A stretch of 5,288 bases of DNA from Pseudomonadota bacterium. GTDB taxonomy: Bacteria; Myxococcota; Polyangia; Polyangiales; Polyangiaceae. Position 1 is the first letter of the stretch, and each line of letters begins with the position of its first letter. Of the stretch, positions 1-5,288 are shown in pieces. The stretch spans positions 1 to 5,288 of the forward strand of contig JAEZYO010000800.1 of NCBI GenBank assembly GCA_023419055.1. Direction: 5' to 3'. A model generated the notes under the pieces. It did not search any database. It worked only from the letters and a program-made list of their open reading frames with translations, and had not been told where the DNA came from. The position numbers and the translations under genes are program-made.

Positions 1-586
1 GGTTCCGCACGCGCTGATCGGCGCGGAGCGACCGACCGATCCCGGCACCCACGAGGTCTCGGCGACGGCGCAAGGCTACCTTCCCGCAAAGGCCAGCGTG
101 CGGCTCGCGGAAGGCGCGCACGAGCAGGTCACGCTCAAGCTCGTCGCCGATCCCAACGCCGCCGTAGCGCCGGCGCCCGCTCCGACGGAGACTGCGCCGC
201 CGCCGAGCAACACCCCGCTCTTGCCGCCGGCGAGCGCTTCCACCTCGTCGAGCGGCGGCGGGAAAACCGCGGGCTACGTCTTGCTCGGCATCGGCGGCGC
301 GGGCCTCATCGTCGGCACCGTCACGGGCTTGATGGCCATGGGCGAGGCGTCTGACCTCAAGGACAAGTGCGACGACGAGACGCAGGGTAACTGCGACAAG
401 GGAGACATCGACAGCGCGAAGTCGGTGGCGATGGTCTCCAACGTCGGCTTCGGCGCCGGAGCGGCGCTCGGACTCGTGGGCGTCATCTTGCTCGCGACGA
501 GCGGGAGCTCGGAGCGCACCGGACAACGCGAGGGCGTTACCCCGTACGTCGGTATCGGCAACGCCGGAGTCACGGGACGCTTCTGA
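1..586 (+). CDS. PEGA-like domain protein with two C-terminal membrane helices (5'-truncated)
   Basis: The gene enters from the left edge; the first complete in-frame codon is at 2, giving 194 visible residues. A GTG at 98 is only an internal valine, because upstream codons continue the same domain. Residues about 15-47 look like a PEGA domain: the pattern GTHEVSATAQGY, then a strand and EGAHEQVTLKL, matches the usual 'pGxHxVxxxAxGY...GxxxxVxLxL'. A Pro/Ala/Ser linker follows (about 52-87), then a hydrophobic helix (about 90-113), a charged loop with C123 and C131, a second helix (about 141-166), and a tail ending VTPYVGIGNAGVTGRF. From memory, this PEGA plus two-helix plus 'GxxGRF' design recurs in myxobacterial envelope proteins, often near Ser/Thr kinase genes. 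PEGA domains are thought to be extracytoplasmic surface or wall-associated modules. The exact function is unknown. The stop overlaps the next gene's ATG, suggesting co-translation. Confidence 0.8.
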   Translation, partial: VPHALIGAERPTDPGTHEVSATAQGYLPAKASVRLAEGAHEQVTLKLVADPNAAVAPAPAPTETAPPPSNTPLLPPASASTSSSGGGKTAGYVLLGIGGAGLIVGTVTGLMAMGEASDLKDKCDDETQGNCDKGDIDSAKSVAMVSNVGFGAGAALGLVGVILLATSGSSERTGQREGVTPYVGIGNAGVTGRF

Positions 587-1743
587 TGCAACGCCCGAGT
601 GTCGCGGTCGCGCGGCGACCACGGAAGAGCGCGCTCTCGCGCGTCGGATCGGTTCTGGGCTACCTGGCGCTCGCGGGCGGCTGCGCGAACATCGTCGGCT
701 TGAGCGGCCTCGAGGACGAGGACGCCGTAGGCACGAGCGGGAGCGCTGGGCGCGGCGGAAGCGCCGGCAAGGGCGGCTCGTCGGGGAGCGCCGGCAAGGG
801 TGGCGGAGCCGGCGAGGGCGCCCAGGCGAACGAAGGCGGCTCCGCGGGCGAGCCCACCGGCGCCGGCGGCGCCTACACGGGTCCGGTCGACTGCAACGGC
901 GACCCCTTCGAGCTCAACGAGCAGGTCGTGCGCTCGTGTCTGCTCTACGAGAGCTGCTACCCGTACGGGCCCGATACCGGCGTTTCGCTCTGCGTGACGC
1001 TCAACCTGCAGCAAGCCTTCTCCGGGAGGAGCTGCACCAAGACCGCGGAGACGTGTGCAGATGTGTTGGACTGCACCGGCGCGGGCTTCGTCGACGAGAA
1101 CGCGCCCGTCACTTGTTCGGACAGCGCCGCGCGCTGTGAGGACAACCTCGCCGTCAACTGCGGCGGCTTGAACGACATTCCGCCCTTTTTCATCGATTGC
1201 GACGCCATGGGCGGCACGTGCGGGATCCGTCCGGACGACATCGCCGATTGCATCGTGAACGACGATTGCGACCAACCCGATCCGGGTCCCGGAGAGAGCT
1301 ACGCCTCCGGCTGCGTCGAGAACACGGACCTCTACTATTACTGCGCGGGCGGAGTCGGCTACGGCTACGACTGCAACAACTTCGCGGCGAACTGCGAGGA
1401 GACCGATACCGGAGGCGGCTGCTTCTACTCGGTCACCTCGTGCGGCGCCGACAGCGTGAGCTGCTCCGGCGACACGGCGGTGCAGTGCATCGGCGGCGAG
1501 CGTTACCAGTACGACTGCGGCTCGGTCGGTCTGAGCTGCGCGGTCGATCCACCGAATCGTTATTGCCTCGCGCCCGGCTGCACGACGACCGACGCCGACA
1601 CGTGTGAAGAGAGCTGCAACGGAAGCAAGCTCACCTTCTGCTACGGCGGGGCGGAAGTCACGGTCGACTGCGAGGACTACGGCTTCGAGAGCTGCCGTGA
1701 AGTAACGACGCCCTTCGCCGCCGCGCTCTGTACCAATCTCTGA
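586..1743 (+). CDS. Cysteine-rich putative lipoprotein with Gly/Ser linker and four degenerate Cys repeats
   Basis: This is a 385-residue protein that I do not recognise by name. The N-terminus has a basic segment (RRPRK, residues 10-14), a hydrophobic stretch (about 21-32) and C33 in the context LALAGGC, a slightly imperfect lipobox. It is therefore probably exported and lipid-anchored at C33. Alanine at +2 would favour the outer membrane under the E. coli rule. Residues about 49-97 are a Gly/Ser/Ala linker. The rest is acidic and carries 32 cysteines, an even number that fits full disulfide pairing in an oxidising compartment. Four repeats of form C-x7-9-C-(GG)-C-x6-7-C-x8-11-C cover residues 184-382, often with 'YD' or 'D' just before the third Cys. 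No catalytic motif is visible; a structural, adhesive or ligand-binding role is only a guess. ATG 586 is the only good start: it overlaps the previous stop (TGATG), has no close Shine-Dalgarno, and gives a complete signal peptide. Cysteine-rich lipoproteins of this style are common in Myxococcota. Confidence 0.82.
   Translation: MQRPSVAVARRPRKSALSRVGSVLGYLALAGGCANIVGLSGLEDEDAVGTSGSAGRGGSAGKGGSSGSAGKGGGAGEGAQANEGGSAGEPTGAGGAYTGPVDCNGDPFELNEQVVRSCLLYESCYPYGPDTGVSLCVTLNLQQAFSGRSCTKTAETCADVLDCTGAGFVDENAPVTCSDSAARCEDNLAVNCGGLNDIPPFFIDCDAMGGTCGIRPDDIADCIVNDDCDQPDPGPGESYASGCVENTDLYYYCAGGVGYGYDCNNFAANCEETDTGGGCFYSVTSCGADSVSCSGDTAVQCIGGERYQYDCGSVGLSCAVDPPNRYCLAPGCTTTDADTCEESCNGSKLTFCYGGAEVTVDCEDYGFESCREVTTPFAAALCTNL
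730..876 (+). repeat. Low-complexity Gly/Ser/Ala linker with imperfect 27-base tandem unit
   Basis: This stretch encodes residues about 49-97 of the lipoprotein, dominated by Gly, Ser and Ala, with Lys, Arg or Glu at intervals (for example GSAGKGGS). At DNA level, an 18-base block at 760-777 recurs at 787-804 with one mismatch, an offset of 27 bases or nine codons. The unit keeps the reading frame, so copy-number change would lengthen or shorten the tether between membrane anchor and cysteine-rich domain without a frameshift. It is probably a flexible spacer. Confidence 0.7.
1135..1731 (+). repeat. Four degenerate cysteine repeats in the lipoprotein ectodomain
   Basis: These are protein-level repeats with little DNA identity. 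Unit 1 uses C184, C192, C205, C212, C222 (spacings 7, 12, 6, 9). Unit 2 uses C243, C253, C263, C270, C279 (9, 9, 6, 8). Unit 3 uses C293, C301, C311, C318, C327 (7, 9, 6, 8). Unit 4 uses C344, C352, C362, C370, C382 (7, 9, 7, 11). Gly-Gly follows at or one residue after the second Cys in every unit, and Asp precedes the third Cys in all four. The units begin at about 1135, 1312, 1462 and 1615. An extra Cys six residues before the first Cys occurs in units 1 and 3. Confidence 0.65.
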
Positions 1744-1801
1744 GCCGCCCGGGTTGACGCCGAATGGGGCGCAGGGCAAGGCTCCGCGCCCGCTTTCGCC
1801 C

Positions 1802-1806
1802 GGAGG
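1802..1806 (+). promoter_or_regulatory. Shine-Dalgarno GGAGG deciding a TTG start at 1812
   Basis: GGAGG lies five bases before an in-frame TTG at 1812. The alternative ATG at 1764 has no comparable site, and using it would add a 16-residue Arg-rich leader (MGRRARLRARF...) that is not expected in this ATPase family. Confidence 0.65.
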
Positions 1807-1811
1807 CTCCG

Positions 1812-2792
1812 TTGCCGCAGATCGTCGTCCGTGATCTCGTGAAGACGTTCCACGTCGCGGAGCGGACGCGCGGGCTCTGGGGCGCGCTCGGCGGCCTCCT
1901 TCACCGGCAAAAACGCGAGATCTCGGCGCTCGCCGGCGTCGGCTTCGAGATCGAGCGCGGCGAGCTCGTGGCGTACATCGGTCCGAACGGCGCGGGCAAG
2001 AGCACCACGATCAAGATCCTGGCCGGCATCCTGGCGCCGAGCTCGGGCACCTGCGAGGTCGGCGGCCTGGTGCCATGGAAGCAACGCCGCGCCCACGTAG
2101 CGCGCATCGGCGTCGTGTTCGGTCAGCGCACCCAGCTCTGGTGGGATCTGCCGGTCGCCGACTCGTTCGATCTGCTCGCCGCGATCTACGACCTTCGCCC
2201 CGCCGACTACCGAGAGCAGCTCTCGAAGCTCGTCGAACGCTTCGAGCTCGCGCCGCTGCTCGGCGTCCCGGTGCGCCAGCTCTCGCTCGGCCAGCGCCTG
2301 CGCTGCGAGCTCGCGGCCGCGCTCCTGCACCGCCCCGAGCTCCTGTTCCTCGACGAGCCGACGATCGGGCTCGACGCGGCGAGCAAGCTCGCCCTGCGCC
2401 GCCTCGTGCTCGAGCTCAACCGCGAGCAAGGCGTCACGGTGCTCCTCACGACGCACGACCTCGACGACGTCGAGGCGCTCTGCCGCCGCGTGCTCGTGAT
2501 CAACCACGGCCGCGTGCTCGCCGACACGAGCCTCGAAGGGCTGCGAGCGGAGACGCGCGAGCGCCGCCTGGTCGTCGATCTCGAAGACGAGCGCGACGAC
2601 CCGGTCACCGGCGGGCTCCGGCTCGTCGAGCGCAGCGGCGCCCGGGTCACCCTCGCCTTCGACTCGCTCGAGCTCAGCGCCTCGCGCGCCATCGCGCTCG
2701 TCACGGCCAAGGCTCCGGTGCTCGACCTGCTCGTGGTGCCACCGCCCATCGAGGAGGTCGTGGCGCGCTACTACGAGGAGCGGCGCCCGTGA
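1812..2792 (+). CDS. ABC-2 type transporter ATP-binding protein (COG4586-like)
   Basis: This is the ATPase subunit that powers the transporter made with the next two genes; it acts on the cytoplasmic face of the inner membrane. With the TTG start at 1812 it has 326 residues. Visible motifs are Walker A GPNGAGKST (57-65), the Q-loop in FGQRTQLWWDLP (about 103-114), the signature LSLGQ (157-161) in place of LSGGQ, Walker B LLFLDEP (177-183) with catalytic Glu182, the D-loop GLDA (186-189), and the switch His215 in TTHDLDDVE. All catalytic residues are present. The LSLGQ signature and 'GQRTQLWWDL' segment are typical, from memory, of the COG4586 ATPases that pair with PF06182 permeases. A C-terminal extension (about 240-326) ends in PPPIEEVVARYYEE, also usual for the group. 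I prefer TTG 1812 because of its GGAGG; an ATG at 1764 gives a 342-residue version. The stop overlaps the next gene's GTG. The substrate is unknown. Confidence 0.9.
   Translation: MPQIVVRDLVKTFHVAERTRGLWGALGGLLHRQKREISALAGVGFEIERGELVAYIGPNGAGKSTTIKILAGILAPSSGTCEVGGLVPWKQRRAHVARIGVVFGQRTQLWWDLPVADSFDLLAAIYDLRPADYREQLSKLVERFELAPLLGVPVRQLSLGQRLRCELAAALLHRPELLFLDEPTIGLDAASKLALRRLVLELNREQGVTVLLTTHDLDDVEALCRRVLVINHGRVLADTSLEGLRAETRERRLVVDLEDERDDPVTGGLRLVERSGARVTLAFDSLELSASRAIALVTAKAPVLDLLVVPPPIEEVVARYYEERRP
2775..2780 (+). promoter_or_regulatory. Shine-Dalgarno GAGGAG for the first permease
   Basis: GAGGAG lies inside the last codons of the ATPase gene, eight bases before GTG 2789. It supports that start over upstream in-frame codons, which run open through the ATPase gene as far as 2075 but encode Arg/Pro-rich nonsense. 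Confidence 0.6.
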
Positions 2793-3598
2793 GGCCCTAC
2801 CTCGCGACGCTCGGAGCCGCCCTCCGCTCCGCGCTCCAGTATCGCGCCGCCGCGCTCGCGGGGGTCGCGACGCAGGTCTTCTGGGGCGCGCTCAGGATCG
2901 CCGTCTTCGTCGCGTTCTACGGCTCGGCCGCCGAGGGGCAGCGAGCGCCGATCTCGCTCGAGCAGATGATCGACTACGTCTGGCTGAGTCAGGCGCTGTT
3001 CGCGATAGTACCGGCGCAACGAGACCAAGCGGTCCAGGCGATGATGCGTGACGGCACGATCGCCTACGAGCTCACCCGCCCCGTCGATCTCTACGGCTAC
3101 TGGTACGCCCGCGCGCTCTCGAACCGCTTCGGCGCGACGCTGCTCCGCGCGCCCTTGCTGCTCACCCTGGCTCTCCTGCTCGCTCCGGCCCCGTACGCGC
3201 TCCGAGCCCCCGCTTCGGGCGCCGCGCTCGGGCTCTTCGTCGTGGCGCTCGGCCTCGCGTTCCTCGTGAGCGCGGCTCTCGTCACGCTGCTCTCCGTGGT
3301 CGCGGTGTACTCGCTCAGGAGCCAGGGGGCGCTCTCGCTGCTCAGCGCCGGCGCCTGGTTGTTCTCCGGTCTCTTGCTCCCGGCCCCGCTGATGCCGGAG
3401 CCCGTCGCGCTCTTGATGAAGTGGTTGCCTTTCGGAGCCACTCTCGACCTCCCGCTCCGCCTCTACGTCGGCCAGATTCACCTGGGCGATGCCTGGCCGG
3501 TCCTGTTCCAGCAGCTCGCCTGGGTCGCGGTGCTGACGCTCGGGGGTCGAGCGTTGCTCGGGCGCTCTCTCGCGCGCGTCGTGGTGCAGGGAGGCTGA
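2789..3598 (+). CDS. ABC-2 type transporter permease, first subunit (COG4587-like, PF06182 group)
   Basis: This is a 269-residue integral membrane protein and one half of the translocation pathway. About six hydrophobic helices can be seen: residues about 20-46, 60-75 (weak), 114-136, 144-172, 181-203 and 235-257. The motif RDGTIAYELTRPVD (87-100), in the loop after the second helix, matches the conserved 'G-x-hydrophobic-x-x-x-L-x-RP' segment of PF06182 permeases. The second permease has an equivalent segment. The N-terminal 'LQYRAA' (16-21) is also echoed there by 'LEYRAD'. The start is GTG 2789, overlapping the ATPase stop by four bases (GTGA) and preceded by GAGGAG, so translation is probably coupled. 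The same frame is open back to 2075, but that upstream part is an Arg/Pro-rich shadow inside the ATPase gene. Export of a hydrophobic or toxic compound is the family expectation; the real substrate is unknown. Confidence 0.87.
   Translation: MRPYLATLGAALRSALQYRAAALAGVATQVFWGALRIAVFVAFYGSAAEGQRAPISLEQMIDYVWLSQALFAIVPAQRDQAVQAMMRDGTIAYELTRPVDLYGYWYARALSNRFGATLLRAPLLLTLALLLAPAPYALRAPASGAALGLFVVALGLAFLVSAALVTLLSVVAVYSLRSQGALSLLSAGAWLFSGLLLPAPLMPEPVALLMKWLPFGATLDLPLRLYVGQIHLGDAWPVLFQQLAWVAVLTLGGRALLGRSLARVVVQGG
3588..3594 (+). promoter_or_regulatory. Shine-Dalgarno AGGGAGG for the second permease
   Basis: AGGGAGG sits in the last codons of the first permease gene, six bases before GTG 3601. It is the strongest ribosome binding site in the window and fixes the start just two bases after the preceding stop. 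Confidence 0.65.
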
Positions 3599-3600
3599 GC

Positions 3601-4404
3601 GTGCTCCGTCCCCTCGCCCTCTACTGGACCCTGGTGCGGCAATCGTTCCGCGCCCAGCTCGAGTACCGCGCCGACACGCTGCTGCTCGCGCTCTCGTACG
3701 TGCTGCTCTTCGCGAGCGAGTTCTTCGCGCTCTGGGCGCTTTTTGCTCGCTTCGGTAGCCTCGAGGGCTGGACGCTCGCGGAAGTCGCGATCTTCTACGG
3801 CATCGTCGAAGCGGGCATCGCGCTCGCCGACGCGGTGACCCGCGGGCTCGATCACTTCGGCGAGCACTTGAAGTCGGGCACCTTCGATCGCCTGCTGCTC
3901 CGTCCCCGCGATCCGCTCTTCCTCCTGCTCGCAGAAGAGGTCACGCTGAAACGCGCCGGACGGCTCGGGCAGGCGCTCGCCGTGCTCGGCTACGGCTGCT
4001 CCGCGCTCGATCACTCGCTCGGGCTCTTCGAAGTAGCCCTGCTCGGCGCCGCGATCCTCGCCGCCTTCAGCGTCTTCGTGGGGCTCTGGATCCTGCAGGC
4101 CGCCCTGTGCTTCTTCACGACCGAGTCGCTCGAGGCCATGAACATCCTGACCTACGGCGGCGCGAACCTCGGTCAGTACCCGCTCACCATCTTCCCGACC
4201 TCGCTGCGGCGCTTCTTCGTCGGCGTCGTCCCGGTCGGGCTCGTCGTCTACTACCCGGGGCTCGCCGCGCTCCATCGCGCCGATCCGCTCGGCGCGCCGG
4301 CTTGGCTCGGTATCGTCGCCCCGCTCGCGGGCCCGCTCTTCCTCGCGCTCGCGGTGACGGTGTTCAGGCTCTGCGTGCGCCGCTACCAGTCGACCGGCAG
4401 CTGA
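3601..4404 (+). CDS. ABC-2 type transporter permease, second subunit (COG3694-like, PF06182 group)
   Basis: This is a 267-residue integral membrane protein, the second and non-identical permease of the transporter. Hydrophobic helices lie at about 26-50, 57-80, 118-136, 142-172, 204-222 and 234-256. Two family signatures are clear: KSGTFDRLLLRPRDP (91-105) and the C-terminal block with QYPLTIF (192-198), LRRFFVGVVPVGLVVYYP (202-219), DPLG (228-231) and the very end VRRYQSTGS. The ending 'RxYQSTGS' and the 'RFF..VVP.....YYP' segment are, from memory, hallmarks of COG3694 permeases. The gene starts at GTG 3601, two bases after the first permease stop, so the operon order is ATPase, COG4587-like, COG3694-like, the usual order for these systems. 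Related cyanobacterial genes have been linked to methyl viologen export, but that does not identify the substrate here. It is the last gene of the operon. Confidence 0.88.
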   Translation: MLRPLALYWTLVRQSFRAQLEYRADTLLLALSYVLLFASEFFALWALFARFGSLEGWTLAEVAIFYGIVEAGIALADAVTRGLDHFGEHLKSGTFDRLLLRPRDPLFLLLAEEVTLKRAGRLGQALAVLGYGCSALDHSLGLFEVALLGAAILAAFSVFVGLWILQAALCFFTTESLEAMNILTYGGANLGQYPLTIFPTSLRRFFVGVVPVGLVVYYPGLAALHRADPLGAPAWLGIVAPLAGPLFLALAVTVFRLCVRRYQSTGS

Positions 4405-4407
4405 GCG

Positions 4408-4440
4408 GCGCCCGGTTCAGCTGATTTTTCGGGCGGGCGC
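4408..4440. terminator. Weak inverted repeat in the convergent gap
   Basis: GCGCCCG (4408-4414) pairs with CGGGCGC (4434-4440) around a 19-base loop; a shorter pairing uses CGGGCG at 4430-4435. The only T run (4425-4429) lies inside the loop, not after the stem, so this is not a normal intrinsic terminator on either strand. It is listed because the 41-base gap between two converging genes is where termination would be expected. Confidence 0.2.
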
Positions 4441-4445
4441 GCCTG

Positions 4446-5288
4446 TCAGCGACGCCTGCCGCCCTTGGCCGCCTTGGGGCGAGCCTTGGCGCGGCCGGGC
4501 GCGCGCTCGCTCTTCGGGGGCGGTAGCACCTCGACGTTGCCGCCCGCCTGTTCTTGAAGGCGGCGCAGCTCGTCGCGCAGGCGCGCTGCGGTCTCGAACT
4601 CCAGGTTCTCGGCCGCCGCGAACATCTCCTGGCGCACCGCCTGGATCCGCTCGGCGAGATCCACGTCGTTGACGGCGCTCGCGGGCGCGCCGGCCCCGCG
4701 CGCCGCGGCTCCGTCGCCCTTCTTGCGCGGCACCGCGTAGTAGTCGGTGTTGCCGCTCGCGGGGTTGATGTCGAAAATCGCCCGCTTCACCGTCTCGGGC
4801 GTGATGCCGTGCTCCTGATTGTACGCCTGCTGGAGCGCGCGGCGGCGATCGGTCTCCTCCATCGCCTGCTTCATCGCGTCGGTGATGCGATCGGCGTACA
4901 TCAACACCTGGCCGTTCGCGTTGCGCGCCGCGCGCCCGATGGTCTGAATCAGCGAACGAGGGCTCCGCAAGAAGCCCTCCTTGTCCGCGTCCAAGATCGC
5001 GACCAGGCTCACCTCCGGCAAGTCGAGCCCCTCGCGCAGGAGGTTGATGCCGACCAGGACGTCGAACTCGCCCGCGCGCAGGTCGCGCAAGATCTCGACG
5101 CGCTCGAGCGTGTCGATGTCCGAGTGCAGGTAGCGCACGCGCACGCCGAGCTCGGCGTAGTACTCGGTGAGATCCTCGGCCATGCGCTTCGTGAGCGTCG
5201 TCACGAGCGTCCGATAGCCGGCGCGCGTCACGCCGCGCACCTCGTCGAGGAGGTCGTCGACCTGACTCTTGGCCGGGCGGACGATGAT
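4446..5288 (-). CDS. uvrB: UvrB, excinuclease ABC subunit B (N-terminal part outside the window)
   Basis: UvrB is the damage-verifying, helicase-like subunit of nucleotide excision repair. It is loaded onto DNA by UvrA and recruits UvrC for incision. The window shows the last 280 residues; the reading frame runs without a stop to the right edge (first visible residues [14 protein letters not shown]), so roughly the first 400 residues of a usual 670-700 are missing. A GTG at 5240 is internal, not a start. In visible numbering, the second helicase domain has [11 protein letters not shown] (31-41), YLHSDIDT (53-60), [13 protein letters not shown] (80-92), ADKEGFLRS (101-109) and QTIGRAARN (115-123). 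The YAD (131-133) and RRR (148-150) motifs that define the UvrB family are both present. A low-complexity linker (about 188-208) precedes the UVR motif (about 213-247, with [19 protein letters not shown]), which binds UvrC. A basic tail rich in Lys, Arg, Ala and Pro follows (251-280). The sequence matches E. coli UvrB closely in the motif regions. Confidence 0.97.
   Translation of the reverse strand: MIVRPAKSQVDDLLDEVRGVTRAGYRTLVTTLTKRMAEDLTEYYAELGVRVRYLHSDIDTLERVEILRDLRAGEFDVLVGINLLREGLDLPEVSLVAILDADKEGFLRSPRSLIQTIGRAARNANGQVLMYADRITDAMKQAMEETDRRRALQQAYNQEHGITPETVKRAIFDINPASGNTDYYAVPRKKGDGAAARGAGAPASAVNDVDLAERIQAVRQEMFAAAENLEFETAARLRDELRRLQEQAGGNVEVLPPPKSERAPGRAKARPKAAKGGRRR
4449..4538 (-). 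other. Basic low-complexity C-terminal tail of UvrB
   Basis: The last 30 codons encode a Lys/Arg/Ala/Pro/Gly-rich segment ending GGRRR, downstream of the UVR motif, where E. coli UvrB ends soon after the motif. The frame and stop are clean. It is probably disordered; extra DNA contact is a possible role but is not shown. Confidence 0.55.

Noticed and set aside
274..1779. A 501-codon open frame on the minus strand opposite the PEGA-like and lipoprotein genes
   Set aside because: It spans the boundary of two well-supported plus-strand genes, its product is Ala/Arg/Val-rich with no recognisable motif, and such long antisense frames are expected in GC-rich DNA.
1754..1782. TTGACG as a -35-like promoter element before the ATPase gene
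   Set aside because: No reasonable -10 sequence lies 16-18 bases downstream (the hexamer there is CAAGGC), so one matching hexamer is not enough to call a promoter.
1767..1791. Inverted repeat GGGCGC / GCGCCC between the lipoprotein and ATPase genes, as a terminator
   Set aside because: The stem is only six pairs with a 13-base loop and no T run follows; such short GC palindromes are common by chance here.
2075..2788. Open plus-strand frame inside the ATPase gene, running into the first permease
   Set aside because: The translation is Arg/Pro/Ala-rich without motifs, while the other frame has every ABC ATPase motif. The permease starts at GTG 2789 with its own ribosome binding site.
3421..3600. 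Upstream in-frame extension of the second permease
   Set aside because: The extension is an Arg/Pro-rich shadow of the first permease gene; GTG 3601 has AGGGAGG at ideal spacing and gives the usual family N-terminus.
3478..4275. Open minus-strand frame of 265 codons opposite the second permease
   Set aside because: It is Glu/Arg-rich and low in complexity, the mirror of hydrophobic Leu/Ala-rich permease codons, with no motif or start signal.
1..5288. Search for a defence system, CRISPR array, tRNA, insertion sequence or phage remnant
   Set aside because: No direct repeat array, transposase motif, terminal inverted repeats, tRNA-like cloverleaf or nuclease/effector gene was seen; every sizeable coding region is explained by the five genes listed.

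Overview
The window is strongly GC-rich, with G/C-biased third codon positions. It carries a PEGA-type envelope protein and a lipoprotein with a Gly/Ser/Ala-rich linker followed by a cysteine-rich ectodomain. That combination suggests a myxobacterium-like member of Myxococcota, perhaps Polyangiales. This is inferred from gene style and composition; no marker gene in the window proves it.

Layout. Positions 1-586 (+) hold the 3' part of a PEGA-like protein with two predicted membrane helices. Positions 586-1743 (+) hold a probable cysteine-rich lipoprotein, joined to the first gene by a TGATG stop/start overlap. After a 68-base gap, positions 1812-4404 (+) form a compact three-gene operon for an ABC-2 type transporter: one ATPase (COG4586-like) and two different six-helix permeases (COG4587-like and COG3694-like, PF06182 group). 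The genes are joined by a 4-base overlap and a 2-base gap. All three start codons chosen here are non-ATG (TTG, GTG, GTG), each behind a good Shine-Dalgarno sequence. Positions 4446-5288 (-) hold the C-terminal 280 residues of the excision-repair protein UvrB, convergent with the transporter operon across only 41 bases.

How the genes work together. The ATPase and two permeases should form one complete exporter-type complex, with the permeases as a heterodimer and the ATPase as a homodimer; its substrate cannot be read from the sequence. The PEGA-like protein and the lipoprotein look like a co-translated envelope pair of unknown role. UvrB is an unrelated housekeeping repair gene on the other strand.

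I see no RNA gene, CRISPR array, insertion sequence, attachment site or defence system. The least understood item is the cysteine-rich lipoprotein, whose ectodomain has 32 cysteines and four degenerate repeats. No stretch over 300 bases lacks a gene.
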